DNA of 64,000 bases from Streptomyces sp. CB02980 (GCF_014451325.2 NZ_JACSCH020000001.1:536845-600844), one strand, 5' to 3'; positions 8,746 to 17,633 are shown, counted from the first letter of the stretch. Numbers and translations: made by a program. The notes: generated from the sequence alone by a model not told the origin.

Positions 8746-9644
8746 GGGGGTTCCTGGGGCGGGACCGGGGGTGCCGGGATGGTCAGGCCATAGGTCCGTA
8801 CAGCCGTGCCGGTGAGGACGTCGCGGCGCTCGGCCGGGCTGAGCTCGGCGGTCATGTCGACCGCGGTGGCGAGGACTTCGGCGTAGGTGGCGGCGAGCCG
8901 GCAGACGGGCCAGTCGGAGCCGAACATCAGCCGCGCGGGTCCGAAGGCGTCCAGGACGGTGTCGGCGTACGGCCTCAGCTCATCCACCGTCCAGGAGTCC
9001 CAGTCGGCCTCGGTGACCAGGCCCGAGAGTTTGCAGACGGTGTTGGGGAGGGCGGCAAGGCGTCTGATCTGCTCCGCCCAGGGGGCGAGTTCGCCGGACG
9101 CGATGGGCGGTTTGCCGAGGTGGTCGAGGACGAAGGTGAGGCCGGGCAGGCGCTGCGCGGCCTCGACGGCGGCCGCGAGTTGGTGCGGCTTCACCAAGAG
9201 GTCGTAGACGAGTCCTGCCTCGGCGATCGCGGTCAGGCCGCGCAGTGCCTCCGGGCGCACGAGCCAGCGGGGGTACGGCTCGCCCTGTACCTGGTGGCGC
9301 ATTCCCACCAGGTGTTCCCCACCGAGGCCGGCGCGCAGCCCGGCGAGGGTGTCCGCGACGTCGGGTGCGGTCAGGTCGGTCCAGCCGACGACCCCGGCGA
9401 CCAGGTCGCTGCGCGCGGCCAGGGCGAGGAATTCGGGGGTCTCTTCCGGCACGGTGATCGTCTGCACCAGCACGGTCGCGGTGACGCCGGCCGCGCGGGC
9501 CTCCGGTGTCAGGTCGGCGAGGGAGAAGTTCCTTCGCAGCGGGGAGAGTTCGGGCCCGGCGATCCAGTCCTGGTCGCGGACGGAAAGGTCCCACACGTGG
9601 TGGTGTGCGTCCACGATTCCCGGCCCGTGGTCCGCCCGGGTCAC
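8736..9644 (-). CDS. Amidohydrolase family, probable L-fucono-1,5-lactonase
   Basis: 302-residue metal-dependent TIM-barrel hydrolase of the COG3618 type. Metal and catalytic signatures are the N-terminal DAHHHVWD, the middle FVLDHLGKPP and the late MFGSDWPVCR, whose Asp is the general base in this superfamily. Related enzymes open sugar lactones; in L-fucose catabolism this step converts L-fuconolactone to L-fuconate. The GTG at 9644 overlaps the mutarotase stop as GTGA and follows GGGAG. Position between the aldose dehydrogenase/mutarotase and lactate genes supports the fucose assignment. The family also includes rhamnonolactonases and decarboxylases, so substrate is inferred from context. 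Confidence 0.85.
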   Translation of the reverse strand: MTRADHGPGIVDAHHHVWDLSVRDQDWIAGPELSPLRRNFSLADLTPEARAAGVTATVLVQTITVPEETPEFLALAARSDLVAGVVGWTDLTAPDVADTLAGLRAGLGGEHLVGMRHQVQGEPYPRWLVRPEALRGLTAIAEAGLVYDLLVKPHQLAAAVEAAQRLPGLTFVLDHLGKPPIASGELAPWAEQIRRLAALPNTVCKLSGLVTEADWDSWTVDELRPYADTVLDAFGPARLMFGSDWPVCRLAATYAEVLATAVDMTAELSPAERRDVLTGTAVRTYGLTIPAPPVPPQEPPCA

Positions 9645-9952
9645 AGCTCCCACACCACCGGCAGCGAGGCGTCCGTGCCCTGCGCGGAGTAGTCGTGGAC
9701 GACGTCGAGGAGCTCGGCCATCCGTGCCTGCCATGCGATGTTGACCGGCAGCTTCGCGAGTGCGGCGATCATGGCCTGGTAGTCCTGGACCTCCAGCACG
9801 TGGAACAGGTCGGTGCCGCTGCGCCAGATCGTCCACTCGCTCACCCCCGCGGCCCGGATGGCCGCGGCCAGCTCCTCGGGCACCTGCCGGTGCGCGGCGT
9901 CGTACTCCTCGATGCGGTCGGCGCGGACCTTGGTGTGCAGGGCGACCTTCAT
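9641..9952 (-). CDS. L-rhamnose/L-fucose mutarotase (RhaM-like)
   Basis: 103-residue small alpha/beta-barrel protein of the RhaM family, which interconverts sugar anomers so the following dehydrogenase gets the right form. Conserved features are MKVALHTKV at the start, EEYDAAHRQVPEEL with the catalytic-type His, SEWTIWRSG, LFHVLEVQDY and the Trp-rich end. The ATG at 9952 overlaps the upstream aldo/keto reductase stop as ATGA. In this operon the expected substrate is L-fucose, as seen in other non-phosphorylative fucose clusters. Sequence alone does not separate fucose from rhamnose activity. Confidence 0.87.
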   Translation of the reverse strand: MKVALHTKVRADRIEEYDAAHRQVPEELAAAIRAAGVSEWTIWRSGTDLFHVLEVQDYQAMIAALAKLPVNIAWQARMAELLDVVHDYSAQGTDASLPVVWEL

Positions 9953-10980
9953 GACGCCTCCTTCGGCGACGGGGCTTCTTTCCCGGTGGGTGCGGTGACG
10001 GGGACGGGCGTCTCCGGGTCCAGCAGGCCCTCGGCGCGCAGCTCGTCCCACAGGGCGTCCGGGATCGGGCGCCGCAGCTGCGCCACGGTGTCGCGCACCT
10101 CCTCGGGGGAACGGGCACCGGTCAGGACGCTCGCCACGGCCGGGTGGCCGAAGGGGAAGCGCAGCGCGGCGGCCCGCAACGGCACGCCGTGGCGCTCGGT
10201 GACCGCGAGCAGCCGCAGCGCCCGGTCGAGCACCGGCTGCGGGGCCGGCGCGTAGTCGTAGGTGGCGCCCGGCCGGGGGGCGGACAGAAGCCCGGAGTTG
10301 AACACTCCGCCGATGACGACGCTGCGGCCCCGGGCAGCCGCCTCCGGCAGCAGTTCGGTGAGCCCGTCCTGTTCCAGGAGGGTGTAGCGGCCGGCCAGGA
10401 GCACCACGTCGACATCGGTCTCGCGCAGGAAGCGGGCGGGCAGGGCGGACCGGTTCATGCCGATGCCGATCGCCCCGACCACGCCTTCGCCTCGCAGCCG
10501 CTCAAGGGCCGGGTAGGCCCCACGCAGTGCCTGCTCGGCGTGGTCGTCCGGGTCGTGCAGCAGGGCGATGTCGACGCGGGCGAGGCCGAGGCGGTCCAGG
10601 CTCGCCTCGAGGGAGCGCAGCACTCCGTCGGCGCTGAAGTCCCAGACCCGGCGGTGGGTGGCCGGGACGGCGAAGCCGTGGGCGAGGTCGTTCCCGGGAC
10701 CTCCCCGAGGGCTCGGGACGAGGAGCCGGCCCACCTTCGTGGAGACGGTGTAGGTGTCGCGGGGGCGGTCGCGCAGGGCGGCACCGAGCCGCCGTTCCGA
10801 CAGGCCGAGTCCGTAGTGGGGGGCGGTGTCGAAGGTGCGGACGCCGGCGTCCCAGGCCGCGTCCACCGTGGCGTGGGCGGCCTCGTCGGTGACCGGGTGG
10901 TAGAGGTTGCCGAGGGCCGCGCAGCCCAGGGCGAGCTCCGAGACCGGTACCTCGCTGCCGCCGAGCCCGGTGGTCCTCAC
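9949..10980 (-). CDS. Aldo/keto reductase, probable L-fucose dehydrogenase
   Basis: 343-residue AKR-fold oxidoreductase. The tetrad is visible: FDTAPHYG (Asp and Tyr), STKVGRLL (Lys) and LLHDPDD (His). The start SELALGCAALGN and the sequence GLGLSERRLGAALR are typical of the D-threo-aldose 1-dehydrogenase/L-fucose dehydrogenase branch, which oxidises L-fucose at C1 with NAD(P) to the lactone. GTG 10980 overlaps the SDR stop (GTGA). The gene lies upstream of the mutarotase and lactonase in the same message, so the first three chemical steps are adjacent. Confidence 0.85.
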   Translation of the reverse strand: MRTTGLGGSEVPVSELALGCAALGNLYHPVTDEAAHATVDAAWDAGVRTFDTAPHYGLGLSERRLGAALRDRPRDTYTVSTKVGRLLVPSPRGGPGNDLAHGFAVPATHRRVWDFSADGVLRSLEASLDRLGLARVDIALLHDPDDHAEQALRGAYPALERLRGEGVVGAIGIGMNRSALPARFLRETDVDVVLLAGRYTLLEQDGLTELLPEAAARGRSVVIGGVFNSGLLSAPRPGATYDYAPAPQPVLDRALRLLAVTERHGVPLRAAALRFPFGHPAVASVLTGARSPEEVRDTVAQLRRPIPDALWDELRAEGLLDPETPVPVTAPTGKEAPSPKEAS

Positions 10981-11750
10981 GACCGGGCCGCCGGGCGCAG
11001 CCGCAGTCCTTGCATGCCGCCGTCCACCGCGAGCGCGGTGCCGGTGACGGACGCCGCGGCCGGACCGGCCAGGTAGACGATGGCGGCCGCCACCTCGTCG
11101 GCGGTCACCAGACGGCCCATGGGCTGGCGGGCGTCGAGTGCGGCCCGTTCGGCCTCGGGGTCGTCGGCGGCGTCGAGCAGCCGGGCCACCCACGGGGTGT
11201 CGGCGGTGCCGGGGTTGACGCAGTTGACCCGGATGCCGTCACGGACGTGGTCGGCGGCCATGGCCAGGGTGAGAGACAGCACGGCGCCCTTGCTGGCGGA
11301 GTACAGGGCGCGCTGCGGCAGTCCGGCGGTGGCCGCGATGGAGCAGGTGTTGACCACGGACGCGGTGCCCGGACGGGCAGTGGCGGCGCGGCGCAGATGG
11401 GGCAGGGCGGCGCGGGTGGTGCGAACCATGCCGAGGACGTTGACGTCCAGGACGCGGTGCCACTGTTCGTCGGGGTTGTCCTCGACGGTGCCGGTGGCGC
11501 CGATGCCCGCGTTGTTGACGAGGATGTCGATGCCACCGAGCCGCATGGCCGTCTCCTCCACGGCGGCGCGTACGGAGGCGTCGTCGCTGACGTCGGCCTT
11601 GAGGCCGAGCAGGGGTTCCCGTATGCCTTCCGGATCGAGGTCGAGTACGGCGACGGCCGCACCCCGCGCCGCCAGCGCGCGGGCCGTGGCGAGCCCGATA
11701 CCGGACGCGCCGCCCGTGACGAGAGCCTTGAGGCCGGTCAGTTCGGTCAT
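10977..11750 (-). CDS. SDR oxidoreductase, probable 2-keto-3-deoxy-L-fuconate dehydrogenase
   Basis: 257-residue classical short-chain dehydrogenase. It has the [10 protein letters not shown] cofactor motif near the start, NNAGIG, a serine at TCSIAATAG and the catalytic YSASKGAV. The acidic residue after the second strand (AVLDLDPEG) favours NAD. In the L-fucose pathway this enzyme oxidises C4 of 2-keto-3-deoxy-L-fuconate to give the 2,4-diketo acid. The ATG at 11750 overlaps the dehydratase stop as ATGA. Function is assigned from the family plus position between the fuconate dehydratase and the aldose dehydrogenase. Confidence 0.86.
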   Translation of the reverse strand: MTELTGLKALVTGGASGIGLATARALAARGAAVAVLDLDPEGIREPLLGLKADVSDDASVRAAVEETAMRLGGIDILVNNAGIGATGTVEDNPDEQWHRVLDVNVLGMVRTTRAALPHLRRAATARPGTASVVNTCSIAATAGLPQRALYSASKGAVLSLTLAMAADHVRDGIRVNCVNPGTADTPWVARLLDAADDPEAERAALDARQPMGRLVTADEVAAAIVYLAGPAAASVTGTALAVDGGMQGLRLRPAARS

Positions 11751-13084
11751 GCCGCTTCCTCCTGCGCGGCGCGGTCGGCAACCCAGAACGTACCGTCCGG
11801 GTAGCGGTACTCGGCGATGGACTCCTCACGCATGGCTGCGGAGAAGCCGGGGGCGAGCGGCGCCGTGTAGTGGCCGTCCCGGATCACCACCGGTTCGACG
11901 AAGTGCTGGTGGAGGTGGTCGACGTACTCGATGACGCGGTTCTCGGTGGTTCCGGCGAGGGCCAGGTAGTCGAACATCGACAGGTGCTGCACCAGCTCGC
12001 ACAGCCCCACTCCGCCGGCGTGCGGGCACACCGGCACCCCGAACTTCGCGGCGAGCAGCAGGATCGCCAGATTCTCGTTGACCCCGCCGACGCGCGCCGC
12101 GTCGATCTGGAGGACGTCGATGGCGCCGGCCTGGAGGAGCTGTTTGAAGACGATCCGGTTCTGCACGTGCTCGCCGGTGGCCACCTTCACGGGAGCGACG
12201 CCCTGCCGTACGGCCGCGTGGCCGAGGATGTCGTCGGGGCTGGTCGGCTCCTCGATCCAGTACGGGTCGAACGCGGCGAGCGCGTTGGTCCACCTGATCG
12301 CCTCGGCCACGTTCCACCGCTGGTTGGCGTCGATGGCGATGCGGATGCCGTCACCGACAGCGGCGCGGGCGGTGCGCAGCCGACGGATGTCGTCGCTGAG
12401 GTCCGCGCCCACCTTGAGCTTGATCTGCGTGAAGCCGTCGGCCACGGCCTGCTTGGCCAGTCGGGTGAGCTTGTCGTCGGTGTAGCCGAGCCAGCCCGGG
12501 GAGGTGGTGTAGCCGGGATATCCGCGCTCCAGCAGGGTCGTCTCACGCTCCGCGAGGCCCGTGCGGCCCTCGTGGAGGAGCGTGAGGGCGTCCTCGGGGG
12601 TGAGGGCGTCGGCGATGTAGCGGAAGTCGACCTGGGAGACCAGCCACTCCGGCGAGGCGTCGGCGAGCAGCCGCCACAGCGGCTTGCCCTCCCGCTTGGC
12701 GGCCAGGTCCCACACGGCGTTGACCACGGCGCCGATCGCCATGTGCATCACGCCCTTCTCGGGGCCGAGCCAGCGCAGTTGGCTGTCGCCGATCAGGTCC
12801 CGGCTGACCGATCCCGGATCGGCGCACAGTTCCGCTACGGAGCGGCCCACGACGTGGGGCCGCAGTGCGTCGATCGCGGCGACCTGGACGTCGTTGCCGC
12901 GTCCGATGGTGAAGGTGAAGCCGTGGCCCTCGTGGCCGTCGCCGGCGTCGGTGCGCAGTACGACGTAGGCGGCGGAGTAGTCGGGGTCCGGGTTCATCGC
13001 GTCGGAGCCGTCCAGTTCCCGCGAGGTGGGGAAGCGGACGTCGTAGGTGTCGACGGCGGTGATCCGAGCGGAGGTTGCAGTCAA
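11747..13084 (-). CDS. L-fuconate dehydratase (enolase superfamily)
   Basis: 445-residue enolase-superfamily dehydratase removing water from L-fuconate to give 2-keto-3-deoxy-L-fuconate. The N-terminal block [18 protein letters not shown] is the hallmark of this dehydratase. The metal and acid/base residues are all present: IKLKV (KxK), [23 protein letters not shown] and [10 protein letters not shown] (His). Start choice: TTG 13084 lies ten bases after GAAAGG and gives the expected N-terminus. An in-frame GTG at 13102 overlaps the upstream stop as GTGA but has no ribosome site. It is the second gene of the operon. Confidence 0.93.
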   Translation of the reverse strand: MTATSARITAVDTYDVRFPTSRELDGSDAMNPDPDYSAAYVVLRTDAGDGHEGHGFTFTIGRGNDVQVAAIDALRPHVVGRSVAELCADPGSVSRDLIGDSQLRWLGPEKGVMHMAIGAVVNAVWDLAAKREGKPLWRLLADASPEWLVSQVDFRYIADALTPEDALTLLHEGRTGLAERETTLLERGYPGYTTSPGWLGYTDDKLTRLAKQAVADGFTQIKLKVGADLSDDIRRLRTARAAVGDGIRIAIDANQRWNVAEAIRWTNALAAFDPYWIEEPTSPDDILGHAAVRQGVAPVKVATGEHVQNRIVFKQLLQAGAIDVLQIDAARVGGVNENLAILLLAAKFGVPVCPHAGGVGLCELVQHLSMFDYLALAGTTENRVIEYVDHLHQHFVEPVVIRDGHYTAPLAPGFSAAMREESIAEYRYPDGTFWVADRAAQEEAA

Positions 13085-13098
13085 GGTGGTGCTGCCTT

Positions 13099-13950
13099 TC
13101 ACGCTTGGGCGAAGGTCTGGCGCTGGCTGCCGAGGCCGTCGACGGAGAGCTCGACGGTGTCGCCGGGGCGCAGGAAGGGAGTACCGGGGAGGCCCAGAGC
13201 CACACCCGCGGGGGTGCCGGTGTTGATCACGTCGCCCGGCTCCAGGACCATGTACCGGCTCAGGTACCAGACGATGTGGCCGACCGTGAAGACCATGTCG
13301 CTGGTGTGACCGTTCTGCCGCTTGGCGCCGTTGACGCTCAGGTGCAGGCCGAGGTCCTGCGGGTCGCCGGCCTCGTCGGCGGTGACCAGCCACGGCCCGA
13401 GCGGGTTGAAGGTCTCGCAGGATTTGCCCAGGTCCCACTGCGACGAGTACTCCAGCTGGAATTCCCGCTCCGACACGTCGTGGCTGATCGCGTACCCCGC
13501 GATCACGGCCCGCGCGGCATCCGGTCCGTCCAGGTAGCGCGCCTGGCGGCCGATGACGATCGCGAGCTCGACCTCCCAGTCGGTCTTCACCGATCCACGG
13601 GGTATCAGCACCTCGTCGTACGGGCCGACGACCGTGCTCGGGTCCTTCATGAACACCACCGGACGCGGGGGGATCGCCGCGCCGGTCTCGGCGGCGTGGT
13701 CGCGGTAGTTCAGGCCGATGCAGACGACCTTGCCGGGGCGGGTGACGGGCGCCCCGATGCGCAGCCCGTCCGGGTCCAGTTCGGGCAGCCGCCCCGCCGC
13801 GACCGCCGCGCGGGCCCTGTCGATCCCCCCGGAGGCGAGGAAGGCACCGTCGATGTCCCGGGTCACGGAGGACAGGTCAAGGAGACGGCCGTCGTCGGCG
13901 CGTACCGCGGGCCGCTCTTCACCTGGGGATCCGACTCGTAGCAGTTTCAC
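13099..13950 (-). CDS. FAH-family hydrolase, probable 2,4-diketo-3-deoxy-L-fuconate hydrolase
   Basis: 283-residue fumarylacetoacetate-hydrolase-fold enzyme. The metal and substrate region includes [12 protein letters not shown], the [11 protein letters not shown] strand with metal-binding acids, [13 protein letters not shown], and the C-terminal [15 protein letters not shown]. In the established non-phosphorylative fucose route this family member cleaves 2,4-diketo-3-deoxy-L-fuconate into pyruvate and L-lactate, which fits the lutABC genes downstream. The ATG at 13950 is the first gene of the operon, about 140 bases after a good promoter with a GntR-type operator at 14073-14081. Confidence 0.88.
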   Translation of the reverse strand: MKLLRVGSPGEERPAVRADDGRLLDLSSVTRDIDGAFLASGGIDRARAAVAAGRLPELDPDGLRIGAPVTRPGKVVCIGLNYRDHAAETGAAIPPRPVVFMKDPSTVVGPYDEVLIPRGSVKTDWEVELAIVIGRQARYLDGPDAARAVIAGYAISHDVSEREFQLEYSSQWDLGKSCETFNPLGPWLVTADEAGDPQDLGLHLSVNGAKRQNGHTSDMVFTVGHIVWYLSRYMVLEPGDVINTGTPAGVALGLPGTPFLRPGDTVELSVDGLGSQRQTFAQA

Positions 13951-14072
13951 CGGGCAACTCCCTTGCCGAGTTTCGGTTTCGTCTCTGGGGTCGGCCGGCC
14001 GTACGGGTCAGACGACCTGAGGTGCGCCGGTCCGGGCCGTTCGCCAGGGCTTCGGTCATCCACACCGTCAGT

Positions 14073-14145
14073 CATGGGATGTTTCACGAGCCACAGCGAC
14101 CTTAGACGCGGAGATCGCCGCTGACAATGGATTCCTCGGATGTAT
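14073..14145 (-). promoter_or_regulatory. Fucose operon promoter with two candidate GntR (FadR-type) operators
   Basis: Read leftward: TTGTCA (14127-14122), 17 bases, TAAGGT (14104-14099), start near 14092. Just downstream is CATCCCATG (14081-14073) within AACATCCCATGA. Just upstream of the -35 is a related site, ATACATCCGAGGAAT (14145-14131). CATCCCATG is repeated at the GH29 and SGNH promoters. The FadR-type regulator encoded at 21741 is the natural candidate. The region 13951-14378 holds only this promoter and the opposite one at 14206. Confidence 0.7.
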
Positions 14146-14205
14146 TTCCTCGGCATGCCCGTCGACGACGCTCCCCCGGGGCCGCATGTCGCCGGTCGCG
14201 CACTC

Positions 14206-14264
14206 TTGTCAACGCCGCCAACGTCGCCGTAACGTCCTCGACGTCCGAGATACATCGGAGGAAT
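14206..14264 (+). promoter_or_regulatory. Rightward promoter with GntR-type site and no clear gene
   Basis: TTGTCA (14206-14211), 18 bases, TAACGT (14230-14235), then ATACATCGGAGGAAT (14250-14264), near-identical to the site at 14131-14145 in the opposite orientation. The only rightward frame is a 14-codon ORF from ATG 14263 whose ribosome site touches the start codon; I do not call it a gene. Confidence 0.45.
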
Positions 14265-14378
14265 GGCCGGTTCATTGGGTGCGCTCGTCGGGCGCCCCGC
14301 CGTCTGAGGGGGGCGTCGCCGGCGAGGCGATCGACAGGGTGCGGGCTGCAACGCCCTCCCGGCGTCCTTCTGTCGTGG

Positions 14379-14711
14379 CTACGCCCGCACGTCGACGAAC
14401 CGTTCGAACAAGAACTCGTGCTTGAGGAAGGACACGTCGTACTCGTGACCCGGATACGGCGGAATCAGCTGGGCGGCCTGGAACAGCCGCCAGCCGTCCC
14501 GGAGCGCTGCCACCCCCGACTCGTACGGCGGCTCGTCGCTGTCGCCCGTGGTGGGCGAGGTGTGGCCGGTGCCGTCGTAGCGCGACCAGCCGACCACAGA
14601 GGAGTCCAGCGCCGAGTCCGCCAGGTACAGCACGAGCACCTGCTGCCGCAGCACCGGGGCGGTGGCGTCTCCGGTGTCCGCCCGCGCGGGAAGAATCGCT
14701 TCGGTCGTCAT
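14379..14711 (-). CDS. Conserved small protein of unknown function, partner of PhyH
   Basis: 110-residue protein that I do not recognise. No signal peptide, membrane segment or cofactor motif is visible. It is rich in aromatic and acidic residues towards the end (ALRDGWRLFQAAQLIPPYPG, then FLKHEFLFERFVD), and the segment VLVLYLADSALDSSVVGWSRY looks like a beta strand followed by an amphipathic helix. The ATG at 14711 overlaps the dioxygenase stop (ATGA), so it is translationally coupled to it and probably assists or follows that enzyme. An in-frame longer ORF upstream only reads through the dioxygenase gene and is not supported. Confidence 0.7.
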   Translation of the reverse strand: MTTEAILPARADTGDATAPVLRQQVLVLYLADSALDSSVVGWSRYDGTGHTSPTTGDSDEPPYESGVAALRDGWRLFQAAQLIPPYPGHEYDVSFLKHEFLFERFVDVRA

Positions 14712-15523
14712 GCCACGGCCCCCTTCGGGCGGTTGGAGACCCTGGTCACCCAGTGGTCGAGGTCGAAGCCGTCGTCGCCGGTCAGCTCCCGCCACAGCAG
14801 GATGCGGTTGTACCGCTCCAGCCGGCCGGTCGCTCCCTCGTACCACGGGAACATCGTGTCCAGCTCCGCGGTCACCTGCGGGTCGTGGAGATCCGTGGTG
14901 TCCCACAGACGTCGTTGACGCACCCTGGGGTTGAAGCGGATCTTGAACATGTAGCGGAGGGTGTCGCTGTCGTTGCGCCGACCCCCGTGCCAGATGCCGT
15001 GGTGCAGAAACACCACGGTGCCGGCCGGGCAGACCAAGCGGTTCTGACCGCGCAGGTTCTGGTAGCGGCCGGTGTCCGATTCGTTGGTCCGCCGCAGATG
15101 GCTGCCCGGCACGCTGAGCGTTCCGCCCATCTCGAGCGTCACGGCCTGCGGGTAGTACATCAGCTGGACGTCGAAGGCGTCCGGCCGGACGTCGATGATG
15201 GCGTCCCCGTGCAAGGCCTGCGCGGCGCCTCCGTGCGGCTCGCGGGTGTGCACGAAGTGGTGGTCCACCCATGGATCCGGACCGACCAGGCTGCGCAGGG
15301 CCCCCGCCACCTGCGGCAGTTCCAGCAGCCTGCGGACGAAGGAGCCGTTCGCGTACGCATCGGACAGGGGCGTCCCGTACGGCACCGGTGGCACTCCGTC
15401 CGCCAGTACCGCCATGCCCTCGGCGTTCATCTCCGCCGGGACCACCGCGTCAAGCCGTAGTGACCCGGATGCCACGAAGCGCGCCATCTGCACGGAATTG
15501 AGCAGTTCTTGCCTGTTCTCCAT
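14708..15523 (-). CDS. Phytanoyl-CoA dioxygenase (PhyH) family Fe(II)/2-oxoglutarate enzyme
   Basis: 271-residue PhyH-type non-heme iron oxygenase. The iron-binding facial triad is visible as HGDAIID (His and Asp) and the distal HGIWHGG, with a following Arg in DTLRYMFKIRF that would hold 2-oxoglutarate. The substrate is unknown; such enzymes hydroxylate small molecules as well as acyl-CoAs. A TAGCGT -10 (15536-15531) places transcription start at or beside the ATG at 15523, so the message is probably leaderless; the longer GTG start at 15532 would overlap the -10. It is divergent from an AraC regulator and co-transcribed with the 110-residue gene, suggesting an inducible small catabolic unit. 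Confidence 0.85.
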   Translation of the reverse strand: MENRQELLNSVQMARFVASGSLRLDAVVPAEMNAEGMAVLADGVPPVPYGTPLSDAYANGSFVRRLLELPQVAGALRSLVGPDPWVDHHFVHTREPHGGAAQALHGDAIIDVRPDAFDVQLMYYPQAVTLEMGGTLSVPGSHLRRTNESDTGRYQNLRGQNRLVCPAGTVVFLHHGIWHGGRRNDSDTLRYMFKIRFNPRVRQRRLWDTTDLHDPQVTAELDTMFPWYEGATGRLERYNRILLWRELTGDDGFDLDHWVTRVSNRPKGAVA

Positions 15524-15594
15524 GACCGCCACGCTAGGTCCCGCCGCCGCGCACCGCGTGGGCCGCGCTCACCCTCCACTGGTCGATTATCACC

Positions 15595-16467
15595 ATGCTG
15601 TCCGACGGGTCCGTCGAGGACCGCGCCCAGGAGCGGGCCGCGTATGCCGTGGTAGAACACGTGACCATGCAGACGGTTCTCGCCCATCTCGACGAGCCTC
15701 CCACGCTCGCCGCCCTCGGCATCGGCGTGCACGGACCGGCCGGCCGGGTCGAGGTGTTCTCGCTGCCGGACCTGTGGCAGCTCCATCTGTACGGCTACGA
15801 GGCCGACTTGACGGTCGACGGCACCGAGCACGCGATCCGCCCCGGGCGGGTCAGCCTCGTACCGCCCGGAACCGAGGTGCGTTACCGCTACCGGGGCCGC
15901 TCCGAACACCTCTACGTCCACTTCCGCCTGGGCTCGGCGGGGACACCCCACGGCATTCCCGTGATCCAGCCCGCCGGCCACGAGCTCGACCTGCTCACCG
16001 CACAGTTGCGGCAGGCACTGGCAGCCTGGCCGAACACCCCGGCCGGGGCCACCGCCGAGGTGTGGGGCGCCCTGTGGCGGATCGCCCGGCTCACCTCGGC
16101 GCGGGAGCAGAGCGCCCGGGCCGTTCATCCGGCCGTGGCGGCCGCGACGGCCCTGATCGAGGCGCGGCTGACGGAGGCCCTGACGGTGCCGGAGATCGCG
16201 AAGGCGGCCGGCGTCTCCCACAACCATCTGACCCGGCTCTTCCGCGCCGCCACCGGGGAAACCGTCGTCGGCTACATCCGGGCCCGCCGGATGGAACGCG
16301 CACGCCATTTCCTGCGGGCCACCACCCTCTCCATCCCCGCCGTCGCCGCCTCGGTCGGCATCCCCGACCTCCAGGCGTTCAACAAGGCCTGCCGCCGTGA
16401 ACTCGGGGCGTCACCACGCGGCATCCGTACCGCCGGCCCCGCCCCGCGCAACAGCGCGGATCAGTAG
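15595..16467 (+). CDS. AraC-family transcriptional regulator
   Basis: 290-residue regulator with an N-terminal cupin-like sensing domain (about 45-140: YEADLTVDGTEHAIRPGRVS and VPPGTEVRYRY) and two C-terminal helix-turn-helix motifs (about 195-285: LTVPEIAKAAGVSHNHLTRL and LSIPAVAASVGIPDLQAFNK). This is the layout of sugar-responsive AraC activators. It is divergent from the PhyH gene with about 70 bases between, so it most likely activates that transcript, whose -35 is poor. ATG 15595 has no ribosome site but follows a GATTAT -10 closely; ATG 15667 is an alternative that keeps both domains. The ligand is unknown. Confidence 0.85.
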   Translation: MLSDGSVEDRAQERAAYAVVEHVTMQTVLAHLDEPPTLAALGIGVHGPAGRVEVFSLPDLWQLHLYGYEADLTVDGTEHAIRPGRVSLVPPGTEVRYRYRGRSEHLYVHFRLGSAGTPHGIPVIQPAGHELDLLTAQLRQALAAWPNTPAGATAEVWGALWRIARLTSAREQSARAVHPAVAAATALIEARLTEALTVPEIAKAAGVSHNHLTRLFRAATGETVVGYIRARRMERARHFLRATTLSIPAVAASVGIPDLQAFNKACRRELGASPRGIRTAGPAPRNSADQ

Positions 16468-16604
16468 GCACAGACCATCGGCAGACCGCCTCCCGCCTCC
16501 CCCAAGACCCGATCGGCTCCTGCTCCGAAGATCTCCGGCAACCCTTTCGCCTCCGGCGGCAACCAAGCAGTGCACCATCGGCTCGATCTTCCGGACGGAC
16601 GGAC

Positions 16605-17594
16605 ATGCGGACAGCACGGCAGGCATCGCGGCAGCGCAGGCACAGACGCAGGCAAAGGCTGATGTGGAGCACGACGGCGGTGATGGCAGCCGCGGGCGCT
16701 CTGATCTGCCTGGTGGTGGCGCTGCGCCCGGGCCCTCCGGCGGATGCGGGGGCGGCCACGACCGTAGCCCCCGTCAACGGCACCGAGGCGGCGCCGACGA
16801 CCACTCCCACGACCAGTTCCGCGACCCCGGCCAGGGCCTCTCACACGCCGACGACCCCGGCGTCGCCCCCCACCCCGACCCGGAACCCGACCACGGGCAC
16901 GGCCGCGGGCACGACCACCGCGGCGCCGAAGCCCTCGCCGACGGTCCGCTCGCGGACGACCGGCCGCGCGGCACCCCGGACCGGACGCATCCAGCCCCAC
17001 ACCCCCTACAAGGGGGTCGCGACCGCTTACAAAGCCGCGGACGGCAACGGCGCCTGCCTGTTCGGGCCGAGCGACGACCTCATGGTCGCGGCGATGAACA
17101 CCACCGATTACGAGTCGTCCAGGGCGTGCGGTGCGTACGTGCGCGTCCGCGCCTCCAACGGCGCCTCGATCACGGTCCGGATCACCAACGAATGCCCGCT
17201 GCCCTGCGCGCCCGGACAACTCGACCTCAGCGAGCAGGCATTCGCCAAGCTGGCGGACCTCAAGGTCGGCCGGCTCCCGGTCACCTGGAGCCTGCTGAGC
17301 CCCGGCACGCTCGGCCCGCTCTCCATCCGGTACAAGACCGGGTCCAACCCCCACTGGTGCGGCATCCAAGTGATCGACCACCGCAACCCGGTCGATCGGC
17401 TGGAGGTCCGCACCGCCCAAGGCTGGCGACAGCTGCCCCGTACCGAGTACAACTACTTCCTCGCCACCGACGGCAGCGGATGCGGCAGCTCGATCAGGAT
17501 CACCGACATCTACGGAGAACGGCTGACGGTCGACGGGATCGCGCTGAGGCCGGATGTCGCCCAGCCCACCCGCGTCCAGTTCGCCCCGCGCTGA
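16605..17594 (+). CDS. Secreted or membrane-anchored expansin-like protein
   Basis: 329-residue protein with a very basic N-terminus, one hydrophobic segment (VMAAAGALICLVVAL, about residues 26-42) and a long Thr/Pro/Ser linker to about residue 125. It then has an expansin pair. The six-stranded double-psi barrel (GVATAYKAADGNGACLFGP, then RITNECPLPCAPGQLDLS with the conserved Asp) is followed by the CBM63-like second domain (about 240-329, with SNPHWCGIQVIDH). Bacterial expansins loosen cellulose/xyloglucan networks without hydrolysis, fitting the surrounding cellulolytic genes. The hydrophobic segment may be an uncleaved anchor. The 137 bases before it, after the AraC gene, show no clear promoter. 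Confidence 0.85.
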   Translation: MRTARQASRQRRHRRRQRLMWSTTAVMAAAGALICLVVALRPGPPADAGAATTVAPVNGTEAAPTTTPTTSSATPARASHTPTTPASPPTPTRNPTTGTAAGTTTAAPKPSPTVRSRTTGRAAPRTGRIQPHTPYKGVATAYKAADGNGACLFGPSDDLMVAAMNTTDYESSRACGAYVRVRASNGASITVRITNECPLPCAPGQLDLSEQAFAKLADLKVGRLPVTWSLLSPGTLGPLSIRYKTGSNPHWCGIQVIDHRNPVDRLEVRTAQGWRQLPRTEYNYFLATDGSGCGSSIRITDIYGERLTVDGIALRPDVAQPTRVQFAPR

Positions 17595-17618
17595 ACCCGC
17601 CTCGACGTTCACTCGCTG

Positions 17619-17633
17619 TCACGAGTCGTGACC
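17619..17633. promoter_or_regulatory. Palindrome upstream of the SpoIIE-type phosphatase
   Basis: GTCACGAGTCGTGAC is a perfect inverted repeat around a central G, 93 bases before the GTG start of the phosphatase gene. A TAGGCT at 17660 could be the -10, but no matching -35 is evident. It may be a regulator site; the protein is unknown. Confidence 0.35.

Noticed and set aside
11747..13438. Extended start of the fuconate dehydratase
   Set aside because: The extra 118 codons overlap the FAH-hydrolase gene in another frame; the family N-terminus begins near the TTG at 13084.
14263..14307. 14-codon ORF after the orphan rightward promoter
   Set aside because: The ribosome site directly touches the ATG and there is no sign of conservation; not supported as a gene.
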